A DNA stretch of 64,000 nucleotides, taken from positions 1,736,001 to 1,800,000 of the forward strand of contig NZ_BNJI01000003.1 of NCBI RefSeq assembly GCF_016587415.1, written 5' to 3'. Below, piece by piece: positions 9,539-18,729 of this stretch. The translations under genes and the position numbers were made by a program. The first letter of the stretch is position 1. The number at the start of each line of letters is the position of its first letter. The stretch comes from Ktedonobacter sp. SOSP1-85. Its GTDB lineage: Bacteria; Chloroflexota; Ktedonobacteria; Ktedonobacterales; Ktedonobacteraceae. Below the pieces are notes generated by a model that was not told the DNA's origin, ran no database searches, and worked only from the letters and a program-made list of their open reading frames with translations.

Positions 9539-10564
9539 TCAATAACCACTGAAAGCACATCCACATGAGCGGCGCAGCACCAGCTCAGTCGTGAGTTGCG
9601 TCTGCACCGTTACGGGCTTCTCCTCAGATTCCTCCAGAATGTTGAGCAGGCGGCGAGCCGCGAGCTTTCCCATTTCCTGCGTAAAGACCTTGACGGTACT
9701 GAGTGGAGGTGTACTGAGCGCACTAAAATAGGTGTCGTCAAAGCCTATAAGCGCGATATCTTCTGGCACACGACGCCCTAATTGTTGTAGTGCGCGTAGT
9801 GCCCCCAATGCCATGGCATCGTTGACGGCGAAGATTGCGGTAAGGTTAGGAAGCGTTTTTAGCGTTTCTTTGAGCAACACTTGCCCGGTTTCTAGCGTGG
9901 TATCCTCGGCATGAAAGAGATGAGGCGTCAGGCCTGCTGTGACAAGGGCATTTTTGTAGCCTTGTCCGCGATGAACAGAACTTGCCCAATTCTCTGGCCC
10001 TAGCAGGGCAACAATGTCGCGATGTCCATGCTCGATCAGGTGCGTCGTTGCTTTATAGGCTCCCTGAACATCATCGCTATTGATGGTGTCGAGAGGCGTA
10101 TTTAGAAGCATATTATCAATCAGGACCATGGGGATTCCCTCTTGTTTGAGCTCCAGAATGAAGCGGGTGGGAATATCTGGACCAGCTAAAATTATGCCAT
10201 CTACGCGATTTTCAGCCACAGGTTTAAAGGTTGCAATGCTCTTTTGCTCCTCACTGATAGTGCTTAGCAAGAGATGATAGCCATGACGACTTAACTCGGC
10301 CTCTACACCATGCATGATGATGGGATAAAAAGGATCTCCTTCAAATGGTGTACGGCGCTGATTGACAACATAACAGATCGTCTCCGTCCGTGATGTCGCC
10401 AGGACGCGTGCAGCCATATTCACCGAATATTCGAGTTCCTTTGCCACGGCAAGGACCCGTTCACGTGTCTCTGGCTTCACACCATCTTTCCCATTGAGCG
10501 CGCGAGACGCCGTTGCTAGCGAGACGCCAGCCTTCTCAGCAATTTCATTTAAACTTGTGGACAT
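9539..10564 (-). CDS. LacI-family transcriptional regulator
   Basis: This 341-aa regulator has an N-terminal helix-turn-helix (LNEIAEKAGVSLATASRALNG), the hinge helix (NMAARVLATSR) and a periplasmic-binding-like effector domain. ATG 10564 has AAGGA seven bases upstream and opens exactly at the HTH; longer starts would add an unrelated leader. It is the first gene of the glycan operon and presumably represses it until a sugar effector binds. A consensus promoter and a LacI-type palindrome lie just upstream, suggesting autoregulation. Confidence 0.93.
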   Translation of the reverse strand: MSTSLNEIAEKAGVSLATASRALNGKDGVKPETRERVLAVAKELEYSVNMAARVLATSRTETICYVVNQRRTPFEGDPFYPIIMHGVEAELSRHGYHLLLSTISEEQKSIATFKPVAENRVDGIILAGPDIPTRFILELKQEGIPMVLIDNMLLNTPLDTINSDDVQGAYKATTHLIEHGHRDIVALLGPENWASSVHRGQGYKNALVTAGLTPHLFHAEDTTLETGQVLLKETLKTLPNLTAIFAVNDAMALGALRALQQLGRRVPEDIALIGFDDTYFSALSTPPLSTVKVFTQEMGKLAARRLLNILEESEEKPVTVQTQLTTELVLRRSCGCAFSGY

Positions 10565-10586
10565 TTGCAAATCCTTGGAAAACTTT

Positions 10587-10600
10587 TGGAAACGCTTACA
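10587..10600. promoter_or_regulatory. Putative LacI-type operator
   Basis: TGGAAACGCTTACA is a partial palindrome around a central CG (10 of 14 positions symmetrical), typical of LacI-family sites. It falls just downstream of the -10 box of the lacI promoter, where binding would block initiation. Confidence 0.6.
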
Positions 10601-10603
10601 AAA

Positions 10604-10632
10604 ATGATACATTTATTTTCTATTTCTGTCAA
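10604..10632 (-). promoter_or_regulatory. Sigma-70-type promoter of lacI and the glycan operon
   Basis: On the minus strand TTGACA (10632-10627) and TATCAT (10609-10604) are separated by 17 bases. Confidence 0.7.
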
Positions 10633-10987
10633 GCATGACAAAATAGGCAGGGTTATTCACATTTTGGCACACGAAAACCTTAGGTGTCATCTCGCATCTA
10701 TGAGATCAAAATTGCAAAAACTGGATTACACTACACTTCGCTCACAAAAATAAGCCTGGGTAGGATGGAAATTTTCAGAGCGAAAATTTTCAAATAATTT
10801 ACAATTGCTTGAGGTTTTTTCTGGGGCTCTGTGTTAGATTTTCATCTTAAGAGGTATATGTCCTTGAAGTGTGCTTTAACAGATCTATCGTATATATTTT
10901 TGAAGAGTTTTATTGGTTCTAATTATGTCATGCAGTGTAGTTGCGGAGCACGTAACTATACTGAACAGCCCCTTGTGCAGTATCGAA
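10633..10987. other. Intergenic region, AT-rich
   Basis: This ~355-base gap separates lacI from the divergent DUF5666 gene. I see runs such as GAAAATTTTC but no convincing gene, RNA or second promoter. Confidence 0.4.
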
Positions 10988-11003
10988 AAGGAGGCCTATT
11001 TCA

Positions 11004-11780
11004 ATGTATGGGCAACGTTTGCATAAGACTATTATTGGAGGATTCGCGGGACTCTCGCTCTGCGCTCTCCTTCTGAGCGGGTGTGGTTCATTCCCCTTTC
11101 AAGGTAGCGCTGCAAGTTCCACTCCTACGGCGACCAATTGTACCTCTTCTGCCCGTTTCAGGCCCGTGAATGGGACGCTCAAGAGCGTTGACGGGAATAC
11201 GCTTTCCGTGACGAACCAGCAGGGGAAAAGCGTCACCGCCCATCTTGAGAAGACGACGCGTTTTACGCAGGAGAAGGCCGTCGCGGCCAGTAGCTTGAAG
11301 GATGGCGTAGCTGTCTCCGCTGTCGTGAAGCAAAATAGCGATAACAGCACATACACGGCGACCCAGATCGTGCTTACCGATAGAAATACTGGCGCGTTCG
11401 GGAACAATCGGCAGCAGCGTGGCAACAATCCGAACGCGAACTGTGTGCCTGCCCGCCAGCGTACTCCTACTGGCAACGGTAAAGGTAATGGCAATGGTGG
11501 CGTGCGCACCAACGCCAATGGCACGCATATCCTGAGTGGGACCGTGGGACAACTAAACAATAATATATTGACGGTAACGGATACGAAGGGTGATGACTAT
11601 ACCATCAACCTGGCAAGTACCACAAACATTATGCAGATAAGTAGTGCGACCGCCTCCGATTTGAAAGCGGGCGAGACTGTAACCGTGACCGGAAGCACCG
11701 AGAAGGACGGTAGCGTTGACGCGCAAAATGTTTCCATCCTGCCAGCCGGAAGCAATAGTCAATCCCCAGCGGGAAATTAA
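11004..11780 (+). CDS. DUF5666-domain lipoprotein
   Basis: This 258-aa protein has a lipoprotein signal (GLSLCALLLSGC, Cys27). Two repeated beta-rich DUF5666-like units follow, at about residues 50-130 (NGTLKSVDGNTLSVTNQQGK) and 175-250 (SGTVGQLNNNILTVTDTKGD), joined by a low-complexity Asn/Gly linker. AAAGGAGG lies eight bases before the ATG. It lies 37 bases ahead of the MacA-like gene, so it is probably a surface accessory of that exporter. The biochemical role of DUF5666 is unknown. Confidence 0.8.
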   Translation: MYGQRLHKTIIGGFAGLSLCALLLSGCGSFPFQGSAASSTPTATNCTSSARFRPVNGTLKSVDGNTLSVTNQQGKSVTAHLEKTTRFTQEKAVAASSLKDGVAVSAVVKQNSDNSTYTATQIVLTDRNTGAFGNNRQQRGNNPNANCVPARQRTPTGNGKGNGNGGVRTNANGTHILSGTVGQLNNNILTVTDTKGDDYTINLASTTNIMQISSATASDLKAGETVTVTGSTEKDGSVDAQNVSILPAGSNSQSPAGN

Positions 11781-11817
11781 TGGTGCAATATTATTTTATG
11801 AAAGATGAGAGAGAGAT

Positions 11818-13458
11818 ATGGCTGAACAGATAGAAGATATTCCTTTGTTAGATGAAGAAGAGCCAGATCTGGATGGTCCGGAGGGCGAGGAGAAGGCGAG
11901 ACGGCGCTTCCCACGCTGGATGATCATTGTTTCGGTCATTCTGATAGTCATTCTGCTGGCGGGCGGCGCTCTCTACTGGCGCACGGCGAGGCCTAAGCCC
12001 ATTCAGTATACCCAGGTGGCCGCGACGACTGGGAATATCAGCGTAAAGGTCTCCGCGACCGGTCCTGTGGCCGCGAACGCGCAGTATCCCTTGAACTTTG
12101 GCACCGCTGGCCAGATCAGCGAGATCGATGTCCAGGTTGGGCAACATGTGACCAAGGGGCAGAAGTTGGCCAAGGTGACTGTTGATACCACAACCCTTCA
12201 GGATAACATCGCGCAAGCCCAGCTGGATGTCAACTCGGCGCGCGACGCGTTGAACTCAGCGATCACGTCTGCTGGCAATGCCTGGAATAATGTGACCAAG
12301 CAGAAATCCATTAATGACGCAAACCTGAAAGTAGCTTATGATCAGGAGCAGAAGGCTTTGAGTAGCTGCACTGATCAAAACTGCAAACAGTCCGCGCAAG
12401 ACAGCTATGCACTGGCGCAAAAACAGGCGGATAACAGCAATACATCGACATATAACCAGGCCGTGTCGGGGCAAAACCAGGTCACTTCGGCCCAGGATAA
12501 CCTGGCTAAAGCGCAGTTTTCGCTGACCCTGGCCCAGCAGGCTCTGGACAACGCCCAGACCAACGCTGTGCTCCAGTCTCCAGTTGATGCCACTGTAGCA
12601 GTCATCAATGGAACCATTGGGCAGAACGTCTCCTCCTCCGGGAGTGTGAGCGGCGGTAGCAGCAGCGGTAGCAGTAGTAGTAGTAGTAGTAGTGGTAGCA
12701 GCAGCAGCAGTAGTAGCAGCCAAGCGTTTATTACCCTGACGGATACGGGCAAGCTGATGGTCTCGGCACAGATCAACGAGGCCGATATTGGTAGCATCCA
12801 GGTTGGGCAACCTGCGCAGTTTACGCTCACGGCTTACCCTTCGCAGACCTTCCGCGCCTCGGTAGCTTCGATCAATACCATTGGCCAGGTGACCTCGAAC
12901 GTCGTGAACTATACGGTCATGCTGGCGGTGGATAATCAGAGCATTGGCTCAGCCCGCGTCTATCCCGGCATGACAGCGACGGTCAATATTACCACGGCCC
13001 AGCGTATCGATGCCCTGCTCATTCCGGCCACTGCTTTGAGCTTCCCCAGTACTGCCTTACAGAACGGAGAGATTGATCGCACCCAGTATCTCTCGTTGCT
13101 GAGAAACAACCTGGGTGGTTCATCCACTGGCGGCACTGGCGGCGCGCAGAGCGATACAAGGGTTATCCTGCAATTGAAAGATGGGAAGCTGACCCCCACT
13201 GTGATCAAGATTGGCCTGAATAACGGGCAGTATGTCGAGGTCCTCTCGGGCTTGAACGCGAACGACCAGGTAGTGACCGGCCAGACTGGTGGGAGCAGCA
13301 CCACTTCAGGTAGTGGTACGGGCAGCAGCGGTGGCCTCTTCCGTCTGGGTGGCGGCGGTGGCAACGGTGGCGCTGGCGGTCGTGGTGGCAATGGCGGCAC
13401 CGGTGGTAATGGAGGTGCTGGTGGTAACGGAGGCACTGGTGGTAAGGGAGGAAACTAA
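11818..13458 (+). CDS. MacA/HlyD-like exporter adaptor protein
   Basis: This 546-aa membrane fusion protein has one N-terminal transmembrane helix (WMIIVSVILIVILLAGGALYW) after an acidic cytoplasmic tail. It then has a biotinyl-lipoyl-like half (GQISEIDVQVGQHVTKGQKL), a coiled-coil hairpin around residues 135-245, and a beta-barrel domain. A poly-Ser/Gly stretch near residues 275-300 interrupts the lipoyl region. The last ~50 residues are a Gly/Asn repeat. It should link the MacB-like permease encoded next to the cell surface. The organism's outer layer is unknown, so the export path is inferred. Confidence 0.88.
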   Translation: MAEQIEDIPLLDEEEPDLDGPEGEEKARRRFPRWMIIVSVILIVILLAGGALYWRTARPKPIQYTQVAATTGNISVKVSATGPVAANAQYPLNFGTAGQISEIDVQVGQHVTKGQKLAKVTVDTTTLQDNIAQAQLDVNSARDALNSAITSAGNAWNNVTKQKSINDANLKVAYDQEQKALSSCTDQNCKQSAQDSYALAQKQADNSNTSTYNQAVSGQNQVTSAQDNLAKAQFSLTLAQQALDNAQTNAVLQSPVDATVAVINGTIGQNVSSSGSVSGGSSSGSSSSSSSSGSSSSSSSSQAFITLTDTGKLMVSAQINEADIGSIQVGQPAQFTLTAYPSQTFRASVASINTIGQVTSNVVNYTVMLAVDNQSIGSARVYPGMTATVNITTAQRIDALLIPATALSFPSTALQNGEIDRTQYLSLLRNNLGGSSTGGTGGAQSDTRVILQLKDGKLTPTVIKIGLNNGQYVEVLSGLNANDQVVTGQTGGSSTTSGSGTGSSGGLFRLGGGGGNGGAGGRGGNGGTGGNGGAGGNGGTGGKGGN

Positions 13459-13460
13459 GC

Positions 13461-14258
13461 ATGCTAGATCAAGAACAGACTGTGGAAGTCTCGACCACTG
13501 AAGAGAACGCGCCAATTATTCGCCTGGAGCGCCTCAAGAAGTCCTACAAAATGGGACGGACGGAGGTGCAGGCCCTGCGCGGCGTCGATCTCTCGATCAA
13601 GAAGGGCGAGATGGTCGCGATCATGGGACCCTCCGGCTCGGGCAAGTCGACGTTGATGAATATCCTTGGCTGCCTGGACCGGCCCTCTGGCGGGAAATAC
13701 TACCTGGACGGCATCTCCGTGAGCCAGATGAACAAAGGGGAGCTCGCGGACGTGCGCAACCAGAAGATTGGCTTTGTCTTTCAGAGCTTTAACTTGCTCT
13801 CCTGGATGAGTGCCTTCTCCAATGTCGAGCTGCCACTGGTGTATGCCGGTGTCTCTACTGAGCGGCGCAAGAAACGGGCCTTGTGGGCCTTAAAGCTGGT
13901 TGGTCTGGGGAGCCGGGCCAACCATCGCCCGATGGAGCTTTCAGGTGGTCAGCAGCAGCGCGTCGCCATCGCGCGGGCGCTCGCTACCTCGCCAGCCATG
14001 ATCCTGGCTGACGAGCCGACTGGCAACCTGGATACAAAAACAAGCACCCAGATCATGATGGTGCTTCAGAAGCTCAATGCACGTGGCATGACCATTATCC
14101 TGGTCACGCATGAGCCAGATATCGCGAACTACTGTCACCGTAAAGTGGTGCTACGAGATGGAAAAATTCGCGAAGATAGCGTCAACGCCTTCCCCCTCTC
14201 CGCGCAGGAGCAGCTTGCTTCATGGTCGGCACCAGACGAAACGGAGGAGTTACCATGA
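13461..14258 (+). CDS. MacB/LolD-type ABC transporter ATPase
   Basis: This 265-aa ATPase has Walker A GPSGSGKST, Q-loop FQSFNLL, signature LSGGQQQR and Walker B MILADEPTGNLD, followed by the switch His (LVTHEPD). It begins two bases after the adaptor stop. Its own stop overlaps the next start as ATGA, which indicates translational coupling. It powers the FtsX-type permease, in mechanotransmission-type export of peptides, lipoproteins or drugs. Confidence 0.95.
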   Translation: MLDQEQTVEVSTTEENAPIIRLERLKKSYKMGRTEVQALRGVDLSIKKGEMVAIMGPSGSGKSTLMNILGCLDRPSGGKYYLDGISVSQMNKGELADVRNQKIGFVFQSFNLLSWMSAFSNVELPLVYAGVSTERRKKRALWALKLVGLGSRANHRPMELSGGQQQRVAIARALATSPAMILADEPTGNLDTKTSTQIMMVLQKLNARGMTIILVTHEPDIANYCHRKVVLRDGKIREDSVNAFPLSAQEQLASWSAPDETEELP

Positions 14259-15670
14259 ACACGCCAGAAGAGCAGCAGGAGATCATGCTTGAGGACCAGG
14301 ACACGATAAAAATGCCAGCCTTCGACCCGCCTGAAGAGTTTGCCTTTGCGGATCAAGAGACGGCGAAGATCACGCCACCCCTCGCAACCTCCCCTCTGGA
14401 GCGCAAGGGACCTGGCGAGGGGCGACTGAGGCGCCGACGAGGAACCCTGGCCCTGTACCAGAGCTTCTCAAGTGCCGTGGTGGCCTTACGTGCCAATAAG
14501 ATGCGCTCGCTCTTGACCTCGCTGGGTATCATCATTGGCGTGGGGGCGGTCATTGTCATGGTCTCAGTGAGCCAGAGCAATGCCGCGGTCATCAACCAGC
14601 GCCTCTCGACGCTTAATCCCAACGAGCTCGTTATTCGCTCGGGGAGCGCCAATTCGAGCGGCGTTCGCCAGGGGCAGGGCTCGCTGCAGACGCTCACCCA
14701 GGCCGACGCCGACGCGCTCTCTTCACGTGTACCCAACGTCTCGGCGGTCAGCCCTATCGCTAATGCCAGCGGCCAGGTGATCTTCCAGGGCCAGAACTGG
14801 GCCTCGACCATCCAGGGCGTCTATCCTTCGTTTCAGACGATCAATAGCTGGCAGATGCAGGAGGGCAACTTCATCTCAGACACGGACGAGCAGAGTGGTG
14901 GCGCCGTCGCGGTCATCGGCCAGACCGTCGCGGACAATTTGTTCACGCCCCAGGGCGTTGACCCGCTGGGACAGCAAATTCGTATCCGCAACGTTCCCTT
15001 TACCGTTGTGGGCGTGCTGGCCTCAAAAGGCGCCAGCGCGGGCCAGCAGGACGCCGACGATGTCGTCTACGTCCCCTTCAGCACCGCGCAGAGGCGCCTC
15101 ACCGGGTCCCAGTTTGCTAGCTCAATTGACGTGCTGGTCAGCGACCAATCCCACATGACCGACGCCCAGAGCGCCGTGCAGCAGGTATTGGAGCAGCAGC
15201 ACCATATTGGCGATCCAGCCTCCGACGACTTTGTGATCCAGAACCAGGCGCAGGTCCTGGACACGGTCCAGACGACGACGCAGGCCCTGACCTTCCTGCT
15301 GGTGAGCGTGGCGGCCATCTCCCTGCTGGTGGGTGGCATTGGCATCATGAACATCATGCTTGTCTCAGTCACCGAGCGTACGCGTGAGATTGGTATCCGC
15401 ATGGCCATCGGGGCGCGCCCTCGTGATGTCATGACCCAGTTTCTGATTGAGGCCCTGATGCTAAGTGCGCTCGGCGGCCTGGTAGGAATTCTTATAGGCA
15501 TAGGAGGCGGATTTATCGTTTCGCTTGTCGCGAACACCCCCTTTGTCCTGAGTCCGCTGGCGGTCCTGCTGGCCTTTGGCTTCTCCGCTGGCGTCGGCGT
15601 CGTCTTCGGCTTCTACCCGGCCCAACGTGCCGCCCAGCTCGATCCCATCGTCGCTTTGCGTACAGAGTAA
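14255..15670 (+). CDS. MacB-like ABC transporter permease (FtsX fold)
   Basis: About 471 aa. After an acidic leader, the first helix begins near MRSLLTSLGIIIGVGAVIVMVS. A large extracytoplasmic MacB_PCD domain follows, then three C-terminal helices with the FtsX motif (TERTREIGIRMAIGARPRDV). This is the four-helix MacB layout. ATG 14255 overlaps the ATPase stop and follows GGAG. Together with the adaptor and the lipoprotein it forms one exporter operon, ended by the hairpin at 15685. Confidence 0.93.
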   Translation: MNTPEEQQEIMLEDQDTIKMPAFDPPEEFAFADQETAKITPPLATSPLERKGPGEGRLRRRRGTLALYQSFSSAVVALRANKMRSLLTSLGIIIGVGAVIVMVSVSQSNAAVINQRLSTLNPNELVIRSGSANSSGVRQGQGSLQTLTQADADALSSRVPNVSAVSPIANASGQVIFQGQNWASTIQGVYPSFQTINSWQMQEGNFISDTDEQSGGAVAVIGQTVADNLFTPQGVDPLGQQIRIRNVPFTVVGVLASKGASAGQQDADDVVYVPFSTAQRRLTGSQFASSIDVLVSDQSHMTDAQSAVQQVLEQQHHIGDPASDDFVIQNQAQVLDTVQTTTQALTFLLVSVAAISLLVGGIGIMNIMLVSVTERTREIGIRMAIGARPRDVMTQFLIEALMLSALGGLVGILIGIGGGFIVSLVANTPFVLSPLAVLLAFGFSAGVGVVFGFYPAQRAAQLDPIVALRTE

Positions 15671-15684
15671 AGATACTTTACGAG

Positions 15685-15724
15685 TGAGGCGTTACCAGCG
15701 TATGCCGGTAACGCCTCATTTTTC
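15685..15724 (+). terminator. Terminator of the MacAB-like operon
   Basis: A 12-bp perfect hairpin TGAGGCGTTACC/GGTAACGCCTCA is followed by TTTTTCGTTTT. Confidence 0.85.
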
Positions 15725-15777
15725 GTTTTCGCCTATACCAAGCGGATGTGTTATATTGAGGGCAAAAGAGGCGAGCA

Positions 15778-16269
15778 ATGTATAATCATCAACCGGAGGG
15801 GTATGCCTGTCCTTTTTGCGTGTTTCTGCGTGGCGAGGACAACGGAGTGAATCACCGGGATGACATCGTGTACCAGGACGAGCTAGCAACGGCCTTTATT
15901 GCCCCACGCTGGTGGCCGCGCAATGAGGGCTATGTGCTGATCATTCCCAATGACCATTTCGAGAATATTTACGACCTGCCATCTATATATGCCCATCGAA
16001 TTCAGGATGTGGCGCGCGAGATTGCCATCGCATTTAAGGCCGCCTATCAATGTGACGGTGTCTCCACCCGGCAGCATAACGAGCCAGCAGGCAATCAAGA
16101 CGTCTGGCACTATCACATGCACGTCTTTCCCAGGTATGAGGGCGATAACCTGTATCACGCGGAGCGCGCCCGCGAGTATGCTCCTCTGGAGCAGAGACGC
16201 GAGTATGCCATGCGGCCGAAGGCCTTTCTGGCGCAGTCCATTGCATACGACGGGCAATCAAAACTATAG
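15778..16269 (+). CDS. HIT-family nucleotide hydrolase/transferase
   Basis: This 163-aa protein has the histidine triad WHYHMHVFPR near residue 120, in which the middle His is the nucleophile. A CPFC pair near the N-terminus suggests a bound metal. The family cleaves nucleotide phosphates such as Ap4A or AMP-lysine-type substrates. It stands alone, just after the exporter terminator. Confidence 0.88.
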   Translation: MYNHQPEGYACPFCVFLRGEDNGVNHRDDIVYQDELATAFIAPRWWPRNEGYVLIIPNDHFENIYDLPSIYAHRIQDVAREIAIAFKAAYQCDGVSTRQHNEPAGNQDVWHYHMHVFPRYEGDNLYHAERAREYAPLEQRREYAMRPKAFLAQSIAYDGQSKL

Positions 16270-16275
16270 GCTCCA

Positions 16276-16304
16276 CGCCGTGTCCCCGAATGGGGTTTAC
16301 GGCG
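16276..16304. terminator. Hairpin after the HIT gene
   Basis: Two stacked stems, CGCCGT/ACGGCG and CCCC/GGGG around GAAT, begin seven bases after the stop. There is no T-run. The CCCCGAATGGGGTTTA core recurs inside the palindrome between proB and proA. Confidence 0.5.
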
Positions 16305-16393
16305 CGCAAGGCGATGTATTGCCCGCGTACCAGGTTGTAATTATGCTGATTGGATGTCCCTCTCGTATCAGAACTAGGAAGGCAGATGATAGC

Positions 16394-17140
16394 ATGAAGA
16401 CATATGATGACATCGCCGAGTGGTACGATCAGTGGATTGGTACACACTCAATGAGAGAAGACCCCTTCTTTCCCGCCGTCGAAGCGCTTATGGGCCAGGT
16501 CGAGGGAACCCGTATTTGCGATCTTGGCTGTGGTCAGGGGCGCGTAGCGCGCCACCTGGCAGACCTGGGGGCGCACGTGGTCGGCGTTGATCTCTCATCC
16601 AAGCTGCTTGCAATTGCGCGTCGCCATGAGGAGCACAATCCTCTTGGGATCGAGTATGTGGAGGCCGATGCCCGCGCTCTTGACGCTAAGGCGCTTGGCC
16701 TCTTCGATGGTGTGGTGTGTTTTCTGGCGTTAATGGATATTCCAGATCTCACCCCCACATTACACGGCGTCGCGCGCATTCTGCGCCCCGGAGGGTGGTT
16801 TGTCTTTGCTATTCTCCACCCCTGCTTTCACACCTCGCAGTCGGGGGAGATGGAGACGCTAGAGGGAGTGGTACGAACCATTGGCAGGTATTTTGTCGAG
16901 GGTCATTGGCGTTCAGATACGCGACCAGGACCTCCAGGAAAAGTTGGCTCGTACCACCGGACACTTTCGACCTACATCAACAGTCTTGCTGAGGCGGGGC
17001 TTCAGGTTGAGCACCTGAGCGAGCCAATTGGAACTTCCGCCGTCGCCACTTCGCCATCTGTTTCACGTGCAGACAGGCCAGTCTGGCAGGAGGTTCCCAG
17101 CATCCTGGTTGTGAGTTGCAGGAAGGGAGATAACCTGTAG
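16394..17140 (+). CDS. Class I SAM-dependent methyltransferase
   Basis: This 248-aa protein has motif I ICDLGCGQGRVARHLA, acidic motif II VVGVDLSSKLL, and a post-motif region typical of Methyltransf_11/UbiE-like enzymes. The ATG at 16394 is chosen because it opens at the usual YDDIAEWYDQW start of the family. Its small-molecule substrate cannot be inferred from its neighbours. Confidence 0.88.
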   Translation: MKTYDDIAEWYDQWIGTHSMREDPFFPAVEALMGQVEGTRICDLGCGQGRVARHLADLGAHVVGVDLSSKLLAIARRHEEHNPLGIEYVEADARALDAKALGLFDGVVCFLALMDIPDLTPTLHGVARILRPGGWFVFAILHPCFHTSQSGEMETLEGVVRTIGRYFVEGHWRSDTRPGPPGKVGSYHRTLSTYINSLAEAGLQVEHLSEPIGTSAVATSPSVSRADRPVWQEVPSILVVSCRKGDNL

Positions 17141-17168
17141 GCGAGCTTATGCTGCTCCGATTTTCCTA

Positions 17169-17196
17169 TGCAAACGTATGCAAGCACACGTTTGCA
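17169..17196. repeat. Palindrome between the methyltransferase and TnpB
   Basis: TGCAAACGT and ACGTTTGCA are nine-base arms ten bases apart. They lie between two convergent genes and beyond the predicted right end of the TnpB element. It could be a terminator or a subterminal transposon hairpin. Confidence 0.5.
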
Positions 17197-17204
17197 CCGA
17201 ATTT

Positions 17205-17330
17205 CGTTGTTCCTGTTTCATCCGTAGGTGCCTCCGGGCCGAAGCCTTTTGGTCTTACCCCGCGTCCGCAGGCAAGTTTGCGTCTTCGTCCGAGCCAGTA
17301 CCGGAGACGGCTTGATCAATGAGCCCGATC
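17205..17330 (-). ncRNA. Candidate TnpB guide RNA (omega/reRNA) scaffold
   Basis: TnpB elements encode their guide RNA across the 3' end of tnpB and the transposon right end. Here the 60 bases after the stop are GC-rich and end in GGATGAAACAGGAA, which resembles right ends of other TnpB elements. The sequence beyond would act as guide. Boundaries are approximate and no structure was computed. Confidence 0.35.
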
Positions 17331-18418
17331 AAGCGCAGGGCTTCCCGTAACACATTCTGACCTGCGTTGTAATCTCGATCCTGCGCAAACTGATCATACG
17401 GGCAAGCAGGATTCTGACACACAAAGATGCGATCCTTGAGCGTCATCGCTTCCCACGTCCAACCGCAGCAATGACAGGTCTTGCTAGAAGGAAAGAAACG
17501 GTCCACCTTGATCACCAGTCCCCCACGTTGCGCCGCTTTTGCCTCGAGCAGACGCCTGAGGGTGCCCAGCGAGGCATCGGCGAACGAGCGAGCGAGACGG
17601 CGATTCTTGAGCAGTCCCTTGAGGTGGAGATCTTCCACTCCGATGATCCCGTAGCTGTCGACCAGCCTGGTGGTGAGCTTCTGAAGGACATCCTGGCGCA
17701 GGCAGGTGATGCGATAATGCAGACGGGCGACCTGTCGGCGCGCTTTCTCCCGATTCTTTGATCCCAGTTTTCGGCGATGCAGCCGTTTGTTGGCCTGACG
17801 CAATTTCTTGAGAGCGGTTTTGAGGAAGGCTTGGTTTTCGACTTCCTCTCCTGTACTCAAGGTGGCCAGGCGGTTGAGCCCCACATCGATACCCACGGCG
17901 GCTGGTTTGTTCACCGGGATGGGATCAGGGATCTCAATCTGGATGGAAACAAACCACCAATCTGCTGTTTTGGTGATGCGCGCCCCTTTCACGCGGCCCA
18001 CAAACCGCAGCTTCTCAGCCAGATTGACCCATCCGAGCTTGGGGATCCACATGCGATGATCCCCCAACGCGAATTGATCGTTGGCAAGGTAAAAGGAGGG
18101 TTTGCTTGTTTTCTTGCTCTTGAACGTGGGGCGTTTGGCTTTCCCTTCAAAAAACGCGGTGAAGGCTTTTCCCAGATCGAGAAAGGGCTGATCTGAGGCG
18201 TTCTTCGTCACCTTCCATGTCCAGGGGAATTGCACCCGCCGAATCTCGTTGAATTGCTTCTTGAGTTTCAAGGCGGTGGGTTTTTCTCCGGCCTCATATT
18301 GGCGGTTCCATTCGGCCAGCGCCCAATTCCACACAAAGCGAGCAACGCCTGCGGCACGAGCAAAGGAGTTGGCCTGCTCAGGTGTGGGATGCAGTCTGAT
18401 CTTATGGGCGCGAATCAT
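17255..18418 (-). CDS. tnpB: IS200/IS605-family TnpB RNA-guided nuclease
   Basis: This 387-aa protein has all three RuvC motifs: GIDVGLN (Asp178), GVEDLHLKGL (Glu262) and QDRDYNAGQN (Asp347/349). A four-Cys zinc finger (CHCC ... CQNPAC) precedes the last motif. The N-terminus (IRAHKIRLHPTPEQ) is the usual OrfB helix-turn-helix. No tnpA (Y1 transposase) is adjacent, so this is a TnpB-only element that would need a transposase in trans. By family knowledge it cuts DNA beside a short TAM, guided by RNA from its right end. It appears full length. Confidence 0.93.
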   Translation of the reverse strand: MIRAHKIRLHPTPEQANSFARAAGVARFVWNWALAEWNRQYEAGEKPTALKLKKQFNEIRRVQFPWTWKVTKNASDQPFLDLGKAFTAFFEGKAKRPTFKSKKTSKPSFYLANDQFALGDHRMWIPKLGWVNLAEKLRFVGRVKGARITKTADWWFVSIQIEIPDPIPVNKPAAVGIDVGLNRLATLSTGEEVENQAFLKTALKKLRQANKRLHRRKLGSKNREKARRQVARLHYRITCLRQDVLQKLTTRLVDSYGIIGVEDLHLKGLLKNRRLARSFADASLGTLRRLLEAKAAQRGGLVIKVDRFFPSSKTCHCCGWTWEAMTLKDRIFVCQNPACPYDQFAQDRDYNAGQNVLREALRLIGLIDQAVSGTGSDEDANLPADAG

Positions 18419-18729
18419 GCGGTTCTGCTCTTTCTCTTACCTCATATTTTCTTCAGTATAGGACAAACGTTCTCATCTGTCAAGAAGCCCGAAAGCGTGG
18501 CGTCTTGCCCACGATTGATCCCTGTTTCCCAAAAAGTGGGAAACAGTTGCATACTCTTTTAAGAATTGCCCCGAGAAGACGTTACCCGAACGACGCGTGC
18601 TAGAACAGGAAATTAGTCCCGGTTTTGGCTGCATGAGCTAATTATTGCTAGAATCTTAAGTGTTTCTTTGCGTATTTTTATGTATCTATATGTATGACTA
18701 TATCAAAATTAGAAGGGTAGGACGGCTTG
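18419..18729. other. Intergenic gap with one hairpin
   Basis: CTGTTTCCCA/TGGGAAACAG (18522-18546) forms a ten-bp hairpin with a five-base loop, within the upstream flank of tnpB. The rest is AT-rich and shows no gene. The left end of the TnpB element should lie here but I cannot fix it. Confidence 0.5.

Noticed and set aside
12640..12720. AGT/AGC simple repeat that could look like a tandem array
   Set aside because: It encodes the poly-Ser/Gly linker of the adaptor protein.
13205..13462. His/Arg-rich minus-strand frames opposite the Gly-rich tail of the MacA-like gene
   Set aside because: Shadow of Gly/Asn repeats on the other strand.
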